Below are positions 43,318 through 52,590 of a stretch of 64,000 nt of DNA, in pieces. The first letter of the stretch is position 1, and every line of letters begins with the position of its first letter. The translations under genes were made by a program, and so were the position numbers. The stretch covers positions 2,728,001-2,792,000 of the forward strand of contig CP126124.1 of the NCBI GenBank assembly GCA_030123545.1. Reading direction: 5' to 3'. Source of the DNA: Burkholderiaceae bacterium. Lineage in GTDB: Bacteria; Pseudomonadota; Gammaproteobacteria; Burkholderiales; Burkholderiaceae_C. The notes under the pieces were generated by a model. That model saw nothing but the letters and a program-made list of their open reading frames with translations. It was not told where the DNA came from and did not search any database.

Positions 43318-44997
43318 ATGACGAACCACGAATCCCTCACCCGCCGCGACTTCATGAACGGCGTCGGCATGGGCACTGCGGCACTGCTGGCTGGTTTGCC
43401 GCAAGTCGAAGCCGCGCCCGCAATGCAAAGCGCAAGCGATACCTTTGAACCGGACGTTGCTCTGGAGTTGATCGCCCTACCGCGCAGTGTTTCGCTGCGA
43501 CCGGGGCGAGCAACATCCGTGTGGTCGTACCAGTCGCGCGTGCTGAAAGGGGATCCAGCAAGCGTGCAGGCGCTACCCGACAGCTACCTGGGCCCGATCC
43601 TGCGCCTGCGGCGCGGCCAAAAAGTCCGCATCGATTTCATCAACCGGCTGGACCAGCCGAGCACCGTGCACTGGCACGGCCTGCACGTCCCCGACACCAT
43701 GGACGGGCATCCGCGCTTTGCGATCGGGCGGGGCGAGCGCTATCGCTACGAGTTCGAAGTGCGCAACCGCGCCGGCACCTACTGGTATCACCCCCACCCC
43801 CACGGCCATACGGGCGAGCAGGTGTATTTCGGCCTTGCCGGCCTGCTCCTGGTGAGCGATGAGGAGGAGCAGGCGCTGCCGCTGCCACGCGGCCAATACG
43901 ATCTGCCGATCGTCATTCAGGATCGCAGCTTCGACGACGGCAACCAACTCCGCTACCTCAGCGGCACCGGGCCGACTGCGCGCGGCGACGCATCCGGCGC
44001 GCCGTCTGCACCGGGCAACACGATGGGCGGTGGGGCAATGATGGGCGGCATGATGAGCCGCGGGGCCATGATGTCGGGCGGCATGGGCGACATGATGACG
44101 CGCATGATGGGGTTCCTTGGCGACACCGTCCTGGTCAACGGCCGCCCGGAGTCATTGATCGAGGTCGCCACGCACCCCTATCGGCTGCGTATCCTGAACG
44201 GCTCCAACTCGCGCATCTACAAGCTGGCGTGGCAGGACGGCCGGCCACTCACCGTGATCGGCACCGATGGCGGGCTGCTGGAGCGGCCGGTGCACAAGGA
44301 CTACGTGATGCTGGCCCCCGCCGAGCGCGTTGAACTGTGGGCCGACTTCAGCAAGGACGATCTGGGCACGCAGCTCACGATGATAAGTCTTGCGTTTGAA
44401 GGCGCCATGGGGCGCATGATGGACATGATGGGTGGCGGCTCCATGGGGGACGCGATGGGCGGCTCGTCGCTGGCCGCTGGTGCACGGTTTCCGATATTCA
44501 CGGTCAAGGTTGCGCGCAAGGTAAACGGGTCGCTCCAACTGCCCGATCGGCTGTCTGCGATCTCCTGGCCGCGCCTGCAGGATGCAGTCAACCGTGCGAA
44601 GCCAAGAACGTTCCGCATCACGATGGCGCAGATGCAATGGGGCTTCAACGGCCGCAGCTTCCAGATGACGGCTGTGGCGCCCACTGAAGTTGTGAAGCTG
44701 GGAACCACGGAGGTTTGGGAGTTCGCCAACGACGGCGGCATGATGACGATGGCGCATCCAATCCACGTGCACGATCAGCAATTTCAGGTGCTGGAGCGGC
44801 GCCACGGCGCGGGCAGCAGCGGCGTACGCGATGGCTATGTCGATCAAGGCTGGAAAGACACTGTGCTGGTGATGCCGGGTGATCGCGTGAAGCTCTTGAT
44901 GCGTTTCGCCGACTATTCGGGGCTCTACCTTTATCACTGCCACATGCTGGAGCATGAGGATCTGGGCCTCATGCGCAATTACCGCATCGAGGCTTGA
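43318..44997 (+). CDS. Multicopper oxidase, CueO/CopA-like (second copy)
   Basis: 559 residues. Tat-type start (LTRRDFMNGVGMGTAALLAG). Copper motifs VHWHGLH, YWYHPHPHGH, HPIHVHD and YHCHMLEHEDLGLM. A Met/Gly-rich insertion with many MM pairs lies near residues 240-265 and another near 360. Distinct from the CopA at 38324 (shorter, single operon). Probably a periplasmic cuprous oxidase acting with it. Confidence 0.93.
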   Translation: MTNHESLTRRDFMNGVGMGTAALLAGLPQVEAAPAMQSASDTFEPDVALELIALPRSVSLRPGRATSVWSYQSRVLKGDPASVQALPDSYLGPILRLRRGQKVRIDFINRLDQPSTVHWHGLHVPDTMDGHPRFAIGRGERYRYEFEVRNRAGTYWYHPHPHGHTGEQVYFGLAGLLLVSDEEEQALPLPRGQYDLPIVIQDRSFDDGNQLRYLSGTGPTARGDASGAPSAPGNTMGGGAMMGGMMSRGAMMSGGMGDMMTRMMGFLGDTVLVNGRPESLIEVATHPYRLRILNGSNSRIYKLAWQDGRPLTVIGTDGGLLERPVHKDYVMLAPAERVELWADFSKDDLGTQLTMISLAFEGAMGRMMDMMGGGSMGDAMGGSSLAAGARFPIFTVKVARKVNGSLQLPDRLSAISWPRLQDAVNRAKPRTFRITMAQMQWGFNGRSFQMTAVAPTEVVKLGTTEVWEFANDGGMMTMAHPIHVHDQQFQVLERRHGAGSSGVRDGYVDQGWKDTVLVMPGDRVKLLMRFADYSGLYLYHCHMLEHEDLGLMRNYRIEA

Positions 44998-45050
44998 ATG
45001 TCGGCCATTGGCTCCGGCGCGGTCTTCTGTTCATGGTCTGTTCTCTCTCA

Positions 45051-45067
45051 AGCCCGCTCCGCGGGCT
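45051..45067. terminator. Possible hairpin after the oxidase gene
   Basis: AGCCCGC, loop TCC, GCGGGCT. A seven-base GC stem without a clear U-run, 54 bases after the oxidase stop. The 198 bases from 44998 to 45195 hold no gene. Confidence 0.35.
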
Positions 45068-45195
45068 CGATCATGGGACAGAACTTTCACTCATCGCCGT
45101 GTGCAGATTTCAGCGCCACCTGCTATTCCAGATGAGGTTGCAGCAGATTACTTTGAATCCATTCTGTTGGATCGTTTATGCTGGCCTCGCTAACC

Positions 45196-47184
45196 TCAGG
45201 ACAGCCCAGGCTGCCGTCCAATTTCCCAAGACACCCCACCGCCGCGCACCGTCGCGGCGATCTGCTTTCCCAACTGCTGCTCGATCACCGGTTTCCACGG
45301 AACCAGACTGAATCCCATGCCATCGTCAAGCATTGCGTAGCGCCCACTGGCGAGCATCACGCTGCGCCGGTAGATGCCAGCCACGCGCTGCCCATCGGCT
45401 ACGGGCCGATGTTCCAGGCCAGTTTCGGCGGCAATGGCTTTGGCGGCCTGCGCCAGTTCCCGGTAGCGCAGCGTGCCCAGCAGGTTGCGCGCCAGGATCA
45501 CGCGCTGCCCGCGACGCTCTGCAAGCCCCTGTTCAGCCAAGAAGTCGGCGCGCTGCTGCATCGCCTGTTTGGCCTCGCTGCCAAAGCCCAGGTCGCCCAG
45601 GCCCGAGCCGCCGCCGATCAGTTGTTGGTCGAGCCAAGTGGCCCCCATCACGCGGGCCTGCCGCTCGATGGGCAGGTGCGATTTCAGTTCCACAGCCACG
45701 CCGCCCAGGCGCTGCGCGTCATACTGGCGGCCACGCTCGGGCAGATCGTCCGGCACCTTCCATAGCCCCTCGGCCACGCGCTCCACGATGCCGGCCCGGC
45801 GCAGGGCTTCGAGCCGGCGGACGTGGGCGGCGACGACTTCCTGCGGATCGCGGCCGGGCACGGCTTGACCCTGCGCAATTGCTAGGTGATGGTCGGTGCG
45901 GTACAGGCCATCGCTCGCCAGCGCGGCGATGTTCTTGTCTGCCGCCCGCACGTCGGCCGAACCCTTCACTTCCACCACGGCGCCGGCCGGATAGTTCACC
46001 AGTTCGTCGCGGGCGTTGAGCGCGACGTAGTGGGCCTTGCCGTCCACTCCGTCGATGACCAGATAGCCTCGGTCGCGCAGTTCGTCGGCCAGCCCCTTCG
46101 CGGCCACGCGGCCGAGGATGGTTCGGCCACTTCCATCGGCACCTTGGCCCGGCTCGAACACCGCCAGCTCGCGCGGCTCGCCACGCATGGCCCGCTGCAT
46201 GGTGCGGATGATGTCGCCGCGCTCGCCCAGGGCGCGCAGCGTCTTTTCCGCATCGGCATGAACGGCCCAGGTGCCCGGCTGCATCTCGTCGGCCAGGCCC
46301 AGGCGCTGCAAGCGTTGCAGGCGGCCGATCAGCAGCAGGCGCTGGCGTTGCAGCCGCAGTTCGTTGAAGCGTTCGATCTGCACCCGGCCATCCTCGCCGG
46401 CCTCGCGTTGCAGCGTGCGGTCGAGGCTCGTCCACCGCTCTTGCTCCACCTCGCGTTGCAAGGTCTGCTGGATCTCCAGCTCGGTGCGCGGCCCCAGCCA
46501 TTCGGTCGCCAGTTCGGCGGCGCGATGGCGGAAGCCACCGGCGATGTAGTCGCCCGCGATGATGAGGTCTTTGCCGGTGTCGTCGCGCCCGCGCACGACG
46601 ATGTGCATGTGTGGGTTGTCGGTGTTCCAGTGGTTGACGGCCACCCAATCGAGGCCCGTGCCCAGGTCGGCCTCCATCCGGCCCATGAGGTGCCGCGTGT
46701 AGGTGCGCAGGTCTTCCAGCTCGGCGCCATCCTCGGGCGAAAGGATGAAGCGGAAGTGATGCCGGTCATCAGCGCAGCGTTCCTTGAAGGCGTCGAGGTC
46801 GGCGGCATCGGTCTGCGGCCCGTAGGCTTGCCCCGGCTCGCCATCGCGGCCCACGCCATCGCGCTCGATGTATCGCAGGTGCTTGGCGAGCGATTGCGGG
46901 CTGGCCCGCTGCTGGTTGACCAGCAGCGTCTTGATGGTCACGCGCCGCGACATGGGCGTGAGCTTCGCCCCGGCGAGGCGCGCCGCCGTGTGGCCGCGCC
47001 CCAGGCGCGAGCCGGGCCGCTGGCCGGTGCCGGCGCCCTTGCCACGGCCACCAGGACGGCGCACCGTGGACTTGCCGCCGCTGGCCTTGCCCGCCTGCTT
47101 GAGCACCTTGGAGACGAAGCCCTGGCCCCGGTTCTTTGGGGGGTTGGAGCGGATGCGGAAATCATCGTCGCGGCGGTCGGTCAT
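45196..47184 (-). CDS. rlxS: Conjugative relaxase (VirD2/TraI type, DUF3363)
   Basis: 662 residues. The N-terminal 80 residues are basic and Gly/Arg-rich; the relaxase domain has the probable nucleophile tyrosine in KHLRYIERDG (near 103) and the metal motif NPHMHIVVRG (near 188). DUF3363 C-terminal part from about residue 250. It nicks oriT and pilots the strand. In Tn4371 this is the rlxS/traI gene. A start at 47559 is possible but the extension has shadow-like composition. Confidence 0.93.
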   Translation of the reverse strand: MTDRRDDDFRIRSNPPKNRGQGFVSKVLKQAGKASGGKSTVRRPGGRGKGAGTGQRPGSRLGRGHTAARLAGAKLTPMSRRVTIKTLLVNQQRASPQSLAKHLRYIERDGVGRDGEPGQAYGPQTDAADLDAFKERCADDRHHFRFILSPEDGAELEDLRTYTRHLMGRMEADLGTGLDWVAVNHWNTDNPHMHIVVRGRDDTGKDLIIAGDYIAGGFRHRAAELATEWLGPRTELEIQQTLQREVEQERWTSLDRTLQREAGEDGRVQIERFNELRLQRQRLLLIGRLQRLQRLGLADEMQPGTWAVHADAEKTLRALGERGDIIRTMQRAMRGEPRELAVFEPGQGADGSGRTILGRVAAKGLADELRDRGYLVIDGVDGKAHYVALNARDELVNYPAGAVVEVKGSADVRAADKNIAALASDGLYRTDHHLAIAQGQAVPGRDPQEVVAAHVRRLEALRRAGIVERVAEGLWKVPDDLPERGRQYDAQRLGGVAVELKSHLPIERQARVMGATWLDQQLIGGGSGLGDLGFGSEAKQAMQQRADFLAEQGLAERRGQRVILARNLLGTLRYRELAQAAKAIAAETGLEHRPVADGQRVAGIYRRSVMLASGRYAMLDDGMGFSLVPWKPVIEQQLGKQIAATVRGGGVSWEIGRQPGLS

Positions 47185-47617
47185 GGCTGCGCTCCCTGCA
47201 AGCTCCAGCGTGTCCGGTCGTGCGAAGCACGCGGACATGCCTGCATTGGCGCGGGCTTCGCGCCCCAAGCGGCACGGCGGCGAAGCCGCTGCGTGCCGCG
47301 CCACCCCCACGTGCAGACTGGCTTTGCGGCCCGACAGGTGCCGCACCCTTTTGTCTTGCCTTCCGCCTTTGCCCCTCGCTGGCGCTCCGGGCAGCGGCGG
47401 CCCGGTGGCGCTGCTGCGCGAGCAACCAGCGCGCCGGCGAACGCGGACACGGCCGCAAGCCGGGCGCGTTCGAGGCAAGACGCCTGCACATGGGAAGACA
47501 GCGCGAAGTGCAGCGCGGATGCGCTCGCACTGCACGCGCGACGACACGCGGAAAGCCACTGGATCGGTACGGATAGCACGATGAGATGCACGGCGACGTG
47601 CAGCGAGTCGGCGGCCA
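47185..47617. other. Relaxase-traF intergenic region, candidate oriT
   Basis: 433 bases with no convincing gene and several inverted repeats: GCGGCAC...GTGCCGC, and GTGCAG..CTGCAC arms at 47508-47535. oriT often lies next to the relaxase gene, so this is the best candidate. Nick site is not identified. Confidence 0.45.
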
Positions 47618-48205
47618 TCATGGGCGGGATTCCAGCCAGACCGGATGCGCGACGCCGATCACGGCGGATGCGCTGACCGGCCCGAAATACCGGCTGTCGA
47701 ACGATGCCGGGTTGGTCACACTGAGCAGGAACAATTCGCCGGGTTCAAGGCGGCGGCATTGCTGCCAGGATGGCAGCGGCCGGCCCCAGCGGTCAGCAGG
47801 CAGCACGGCGGCCGAAGGCACGCCGTCGATGCGGACGACGCGGCCAGTGATGCACACCTCCTGCGGCGCGACGGCGCCCACGCGCTTGAGCAGCGGCACG
47901 CGCGCCGGCAGGTAGCCGCGCCGCGCGGCCAGCGCGGCGGCGTCTGGCGGCAGCGTGGTCAGGACGATGCTGTCCACGGACAAAGGACGTGGCAGCGAGG
48001 CGGCACCGCGGCCCTGCGGATCGACGCGATACCAACCGACCGCCACGCTGTCGGACGGGTTGTAGATCAGGCGCGGCAGCGGATGCACGAAGGACGCCCA
48101 GGCCAGCGCAGCGAGGCCGCAGGCGGACAGGCCCGCCAGTACGAGGCGAGCGCGTAGGCGTGAGCGAGGACGCGGCGCGGTGTCGGCAGTGGAAACGGCG
48201 GTCAT
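47618..48205 (-). CDS. traF: Conjugative transfer signal peptidase TraF (S26)
   Basis: 195 residues from MTAVSTADTAP. One membrane helix (LVLAGLSACGLAALAWASF), then the S26 serine in SVAVGWY (S53) and a lysine in LLKRVGA (K107) as catalytic pair, and C-terminal SFDSRYFGPV. In RP4 TraF matures and cyclises the TrbC pilin. Overlaps DUF2840 by four bases. Confidence 0.93.
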   Translation of the reverse strand: MTAVSTADTAPRPRSRLRARLVLAGLSACGLAALAWASFVHPLPRLIYNPSDSVAVGWYRVDPQGRGAASLPRPLSVDSIVLTTLPPDAAALAARRGYLPARVPLLKRVGAVAPQEVCITGRVVRIDGVPSAAVLPADRWGRPLPSWQQCRRLEPGELFLLSVTNPASFDSRYFGPVSASAVIGVAHPVWLESRP

Positions 48206-48738
48206 GGCAGCGCCCTCCCGATGAGCCAGGCCGCGTGCCGCTCGGCGGTGTATTCGGGCAGCGGCAAGCGCGCAGCGAGCCGGTTGGCGAGCGTGCGCCA
48301 GTACGCGGGCGAGACAGCGGCGGGTGCGATGCCCAGCGCCTCGATGGCGTCGATGCGCTCCAGCGCGGCGCGCACCTGCTTCTCGCCCTCGACGTGCAGC
48401 AGCAGGCGTGCGCTCGGCTGCACGCCGGGGATGCGCTGCGCCGCGTCCAGTGGTGTGCAAGCCTGCATCACCATGAGCTGCCAGCGGATCGTGCCGTAGT
48501 CGTTGGCCTGCCAGCGGATGCGGCACAGCATGGCGCCCGGCAGGAACACCGCGTAGCGCCGCCAGTGATCGAGCTGGTGCGTGCGCGCAGGTTCGCCGAA
48601 GCGCAGATAGAGCTTGAAGCGCGGTTCGATGTAGGCCAGCGCCACCCGCGTCAGCGGTGCGGTGGCAGGCTGGCCGGAAGGCGGCGTTGCGAGCGCAGCC
48701 GTGGCCGCGCCAGCGGCAGGCAAAGCGGATGCGGTCAT
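48202..48738 (-). CDS. DUF2840 protein
   Basis: 178 residues. An alanine-rich start, then the DUF2840 pattern (FKLYLRFGEPARTHQLDHW; WQANDYGTIRWQL). The family sits between traF and parA in Tn4371-like elements. No membrane helix or catalytic motif. Overlaps its neighbours by four bases on both sides, so strongly coupled to traF. Function unknown. Confidence 0.9.
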   Translation of the reverse strand: MTASALPAAGAATAALATPPSGQPATAPLTRVALAYIEPRFKLYLRFGEPARTHQLDHWRRYAVFLPGAMLCRIRWQANDYGTIRWQLMVMQACTPLDAAQRIPGVQPSARLLLHVEGEKQVRAALERIDAIEALGIAPAAVSPAYWRTLANRLAARLPLPEYTAERHAAWLIGRALP

Positions 48739-49019
48739 GGTGTGTTCTCCCTGCGATGTTCTGGAAACTCCCGCTCCAGCAGCGCGCGCAGCAGATCGGC
48801 CACCGTCACGCCTTGCGTGAAGGCCGATACCTTGATGCGCGCCCGCATGGCGGGCGTGATGTCAAGGGTCAGGCGCGCGGTGTAGAGGTCGCCCTTGCCC
48901 AGCGCATCGGCGTCGCCCTGGCGAATCCACGCCTCGGCGTGTGGATTCGCGGGCGGACGCGCGCCGATGCCGACGCGCTTTGCCGTGCGCTTGCTGTTCG
49001 GTGGCGGCTTCGCTGTCAT
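48735..49019 (-). CDS. Small RHH-like protein downstream of parA
   Basis: 94 residues. Basic N-terminus, then ARLTLDITPAMRARIKVSAF and VTVADLLRALLEREF, the strand-helix-helix layout of ParG/CopG-like proteins. It starts inside the last bases of parA, the place of the second partition protein in parA operons. It probably binds the centromere-like repeats upstream. Partition role inferred. Confidence 0.75.
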   Translation of the reverse strand: MTAKPPPNSKRTAKRVGIGARPPANPHAEAWIRQGDADALGKGDLYTARLTLDITPAMRARIKVSAFTQGVTVADLLRALLEREFPEHRRENTP

Positions 49020-49654
49020 GACGGCCACCGCAGCAGTTCGTCCACCAGCGCGGTGATTTCGCGCGCGGCGGCGCTGTCCGGCGCCGTCTCGCGTGCCAGC
49101 CGGCCAGCGGCCACGCTGTCGGCGAAGACGATGCGTTGGCGCACTTCTGAGCGCAGCGCAGGAAGCGGCTGCTCGGCCAGCGCGCCGCGCGCCTCCCGTC
49201 CAATGACGGTGGTACTGACGCGCCGGTTGATGACGAAGGCCGCGCGCAGCACAGGCCGGAAGACTTGCGCTTCCCGAATCAGCGCCACCATTTCGGCACT
49301 GGCCCACAAGTCGTAGGGGCTCGGCTGCACCGGGATCAGCACGCGCTCGGCCGCCAGCAGTGCGGAGCGCGCCAAGGCGGCGATGCGCGGCGGGCCGTCG
49401 ATGACGACGTGATCGGCTCGCCTGGCGAGTTCGGGCGCTTCCTGATGCAACGTTTCGCGGGCGAGGCCCACGGCGCTGAACAGCCTTGGCAAACCTTGCT
49501 GGCTGCGGCGCTGCGTCCAGTCCAGCGCAGAGCCTTGCGGGTCGGCATCCAGCAGCACGACATGCTGGCCGCGCATCGCCAGCTCGCCGGCGATGTGCGT
49601 GGCGAGCGTGGTCTTGCCGACGCCGCCTTTCTGATTGAGCAGAGCAACGATCAT
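49016..49654 (-). CDS. parA: ParA-family partition ATPase
   Basis: 212 residues. Deviant Walker A (LLNQKGGVGKTTLA), then DADPQGSALDW and VVIDGPPR. Closest layout is the short ParA/MinD type of plasmids and ICEs. With the small RHH-like protein it may segregate the excised circle. Three 18-base repeats lie upstream between it and repA. Confidence 0.94.
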   Translation of the reverse strand: MIVALLNQKGGVGKTTLATHIAGELAMRGQHVVLLDADPQGSALDWTQRRSQQGLPRLFSAVGLARETLHQEAPELARRADHVVIDGPPRIAALARSALLAAERVLIPVQPSPYDLWASAEMVALIREAQVFRPVLRAAFVINRRVSTTVIGREARGALAEQPLPALRSEVRQRIVFADSVAAGRLARETAPDSAAAREITALVDELLRWPS

Positions 49655-49817
49655 GGCCTGGCCCTCCGTGTTGGAAAGCCGGGCTGTTGCTGCTGCGCTT
49701 GTGGCCGCGTGGTGGTTGTCCACCGAGGCACGGCGCTTCTACTACCAGTTAGATGTTTTAAGTTAGGGAAGTTAAGGGAGGCCGAAACCCGCGCCGTTAT
49801 TGGCTTTGCGGCCGATC

Positions 49818-49882
49818 CGTACTCCTGATAGCACGAGAGCCGTACTCCCGATAGCACGATACCTCGTACTCCTGATAGCACG
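49818..49882. repeat. Three 18-base direct repeats (iteron or partition site)
   Basis: CGTACTCCTGATAGCACG at 49818-49835, CGTACTCCCGATAGCACG at 49841-49858 and CGTACTCCTGATAGCACG at 49865-49882. Starts are 23 and 24 bases apart, about two helical turns, so bound proteins would sit on one face. They lie between repA and parA and could be RepA iterons, a parA operator or a centromere. Confidence 0.85.
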
Positions 49883-49907
49883 CGCCCGTCCACAAGCTGC
49901 GCACCGT

Positions 49908-50777
49908 TTATCCCCGTGCCGTGAACGGCACGGGCCGGAAGGTCAGCAGCTCGGCGCCGTTGTCCGGCATCCGCTCGATGTCCAGGACGTAGCCGGGCAG
50001 CGACTGCCGCGCGACCAGCGCGCGCAGGTCGTAGGCGAAGTCCGAGAAGCGCGTGGCGCTGCCCGATTTCCGATACAGGTGCCGGAAGTCGAATTGCCAG
50101 CCGCCCGGCTGGCGCCCGCCGTGCTTGCGCACCAGCCGGTAGAGCCATCGCTCGATGCCGCCGGTCAGCCGGAAATACGCCGGGTCGATGGTCAGCACCA
50201 GGGCGGCATCCATGACGCCGGCATAGAACCAGTCCGGCAAGATCAGCTCCAGCCCCAAAGGCGTGCCCTTGGCATCGGCCAGTTCCTTCCACTCGTTGAT
50301 CCACGAGAAGCGATGCAGGCGCCGCCCGGTCGTCTCGCGGATAGACGTGGCTACCGTGGTCGATTGCAGGCGATCCAGCGCGGCCTTGAGGCGCTGGTAG
50401 TCGCGCAGCGACGTGCCGCGCCCGATGAAGCGCAGGATCTCGTAGGGCGTGGCCTGCATCAGCCGCGACGGGCGCAGGCCCGCGTCGCGTGCTTCCACGA
50501 TCTGCGAAGCCGCCCATATCAGCACGTCGGCGTCCCAAATGGTGGCGATGCCATGCTCCTGCGTGCCTTCCACGCGGATCGTCACGTTCCCCGCCCGAAA
50601 GTCGATCGGCGCAACGCGCCGCGACTTCGCCAGCGAGAAGAACGGAAAGGCCATCAAATCCTGGCTGTCGCGCGGCGCCATGTCGCCCGGCAAGGCGCGA
50701 AACAGATCGAGCTGTTCGCGCTCTGGCACGGGCCGCTGCCGGGACGGCAGCGCAGGGTTGGACATGGCGAAGGCCAC
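49908..50777 (-). CDS. repA: Replication initiator RepA (RPA family)
   Basis: 289 residues, or 285 from MSNPALPS. Pattern LDLFRALPGD, QDLMAFPFFSLAKSRR, MQATPYEILRFIGRGTS and GIERWLYRLVRKHGG matches the RepA (PF10134) initiators of IncP/IncW-like plasmids and Tn4371 ICEs. It suggests the excised element can replicate. It is followed by the 18-base repeats. Confidence 0.93.
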   Translation of the reverse strand: MAFAMSNPALPSRQRPVPEREQLDLFRALPGDMAPRDSQDLMAFPFFSLAKSRRVAPIDFRAGNVTIRVEGTQEHGIATIWDADVLIWAASQIVEARDAGLRPSRLMQATPYEILRFIGRGTSLRDYQRLKAALDRLQSTTVATSIRETTGRRLHRFSWINEWKELADAKGTPLGLELILPDWFYAGVMDAALVLTIDPAYFRLTGGIERWLYRLVRKHGGRQPGGWQFDFRHLYRKSGSATRFSDFAYDLRALVARQSLPGYVLDIERMPDNGAELLTFRPVPFTARG

Positions 50778-50791
50778 CCGCGCGCCAGCGA

Positions 50792-51073
50792 TCAGCGCGC
50801 ACGGCTGTCCGCCGAGTGCTGCTCGGCGTATTCGGGATCGGATGTGCTCTCGAAGCTGCGCTCGGAAGCCCAGGCATCGAGGTCGGCCACGGCGTACATC
50901 ACGCGGCGGCCGAATTTGCGGAACTTGGGGCCGCCACCCAGCACGCGCTGCTTTTCCAGCGTGCGCGGCGACAGCCGCAGGTAGTCGGCGGCTTCGTCGT
51001 TGGTGAGATAACGCTGCGGTTGCGCAGCAGGATTCATGGGAGCGGCGGCAGGTCGCAAGGGAGCGGGACGCAT
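50792..51073 (-). CDS. AlpA-like helix-turn-helix protein
   Basis: Around 93 residues from MRPAPLRPA; starts at 51118 or 51037 are possible. YLTNDEAADYLRLSPRTLEKQRVLGGGPKFRKFGRRVMY spans the MerR-like HTH of excisionase/AlpA regulators. It lies directly upstream of repA and may act as transcription factor or excisionase for the element. Confidence 0.8.
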   Translation of the reverse strand: MRPAPLRPAAAPMNPAAQPQRYLTNDEAADYLRLSPRTLEKQRVLGGGPKFRKFGRRVMYAVADLDAWASERSFESTSDPEYAEQHSADSRAR

Positions 51074-51156
51074 GGCGTGAACCTCCATAGCTTTCAAAGC
51101 TCCGGTCACACAGCGCAACCGGATGGAGGCAGTCTCAGAAAACGAAGCGCTCCTGC

Positions 51157-51930
51157 TCAGGGTCGTTTTGCGTCCCCTTCAAAACGTCCCTTCTCAAGCG
51201 ACGGCAGTTGTGCTAGTTGGCGGTAGCCGCCGCGCATCAACGCATTGCCACGCCGCACCAAACGGCGCACGCGGGCGCGCAAATCGCCATCGGCGTGCCA
51301 GTCGGCGGCCACGGCATCGGCACCGAACAGACCTTCGGCCACGTCGCGCAAGGACGCACCCGCCAGGGTCGCGTCGAGCGCCTGCAAGGTGTGCAGTTCC
51401 AGCAGCGCGGCAGGTGTCGGCCTACGTCTGGCATCGGCCAGTGCCGCGCCGAACACATGACCGCGAGCAGGCGCGGCAGCGCCGCCGCGGTGGGCATAGG
51501 CGACAGCCATGCCGTCTTCCAGTCCAGGCGCGAGCGCGAAGCGCAGGCAATGGCCGGGGCTGCGTGCGGTGAGCGCCAGCCCCTTGCCATCGTGGAGCAG
51601 TTGCTTATGGCCGGGGATACGCCAGAACGCGAAGGATTCGGTATCCACGGGCGGATCGGCATCGGGGTAGAGCTGCACCACGGCAGCGTGGCCGGGCTGC
51701 CAGGCCGGATGCGCGTCGCGCGCATCCAGGGCCGGGTCTTCCAGCAGGCGCAGGCCCCAGCGATGCGCCGCGTCCTGTGCTGCCTGTGACCGGCGACGAT
51801 GGCGCAGCCAATCGAGCCGGTAGTCGGGGTGCCTGCGCAGGTACTCCCAGGCGAGCGCAAGGCTGTCCAGATGCAGCACGTACAGATACGCGGCAGTCGG
51901 ATACCAAGACTCGGCGGCGCGATCGGCCAT
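51157..51930 (-). CDS. DUF2285 transcription regulator with N-terminal DUF6499-like domain
   Basis: 257 residues. N-terminal part (SWYPTAAYLYVLHLDSLALAW; EYLRRHPDYRLDWLR) resembles the first domain, and the C-terminal part (LHTLQALDATLAGASLRD; DLRARVRRLVRRG) the DUF2285 domain of FseA. In ICEMlSymR7A these two are joined by programmed frameshift; here one frame holds both. Likely an activator of excision or transfer. Confidence 0.8.
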   Translation of the reverse strand: MADRAAESWYPTAAYLYVLHLDSLALAWEYLRRHPDYRLDWLRHRRRSQAAQDAAHRWGLRLLEDPALDARDAHPAWQPGHAAVVQLYPDADPPVDTESFAFWRIPGHKQLLHDGKGLALTARSPGHCLRFALAPGLEDGMAVAYAHRGGAAAPARGHVFGAALADARRRPTPAALLELHTLQALDATLAGASLRDVAEGLFGADAVAADWHADGDLRARVRRLVRRGNALMRGGYRQLAQLPSLEKGRFEGDAKRP

Positions 51931-52239
51931 GACGCAACCTCCTGGGAACAGGAATCGCCGCCACGGCCGGGCTACGCGCTACATCGCCATCGTCAGAACG
52001 TCATGGGTAAAAATTGTGGCTCGGGTTGTCAAGACCAATTGGCTCCGATGCGTTGCGGTTTCCGTCTCAATGTGGCAGTGGCAGCGCCCCGACCGTGGGA
52101 CGCCGTACAGGCCAGCCTGCCGCAGCCCAGGCCGGACATCATGACTGTTTCGATCAGATTTGCCGGGGTATGCCGCAAGAGTGCCGATTAAGACCTATCC
52201 GGCATGACACCAGACTGAGAAAGCCACAGTAGGCCGTAT
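51931..52239. other. Non-coding region upstream of DUF2285
   Basis: 309 bases with no gene. On the minus strand a TTGACA (52032-52027) is followed after 17 bases by TACCCA (52009-52004), a possible promoter for DUF2285. No strong hairpin seen. Confidence 0.4.
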
Positions 52240-52590
52240 TCAGTCCGGGATGGCCCCGTCGCGCTCGGCCAGCCGGGTGTATTCCGACAGCGTGCGCGTG
52301 GGGCGGAAATAGAGGTCGCGTAGCACGGGCTGCTGGTGCGGCCCGACGATGCCGGCAAGTTCGGACAGCTTGACGGTGCCCTGCGCGGGCATCCCGATTC
52401 CCAGGTCGATGAGTCCCCAGGCGGTATCGCCATCGGCGGGATCGAGCGCGGCCAGCAGCCAGGTCACATGCGCGTCAGGGGTGAACAGCCGCACCACGGG
52501 CACCGGGTCGATTGCCCGGCCAGCGGCGCGGGCCTCGCCGTTGGCGAGCAGTTGCGCGCGCTCGGGAACGGTGGCGAGTGGCTGGGGCAT
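52240..52590 (-). CDS. DUF2958 protein
   Basis: 116 residues from MPQPLATVP. The DUF2958 pattern is clear: WLLAALDPADGDTAWGLIDLG followed by MGMP-like GIGMPAQG and LRDLYFRP..TLSEYTRLA. A family of unknown function frequent on conjugative elements. A longer frame to 52794 would cross the divergent promoter region. Confidence 0.9.
   Translation of the reverse strand: MPQPLATVPERAQLLANGEARAAGRAIDPVPVVRLFTPDAHVTWLLAALDPADGDTAWGLIDLGIGMPAQGTVKLSELAGIVGPHQQPVLRDLYFRPTRTLSEYTRLAERDGAIPD

Noticed and set aside
47181..47621. Minus-strand frame of 146 codons between relaxase and traF
   Set aside because: Low-complexity Arg/Ala/Cys composition, overlaps the relaxase start and looks like a non-coding repeat-rich region.
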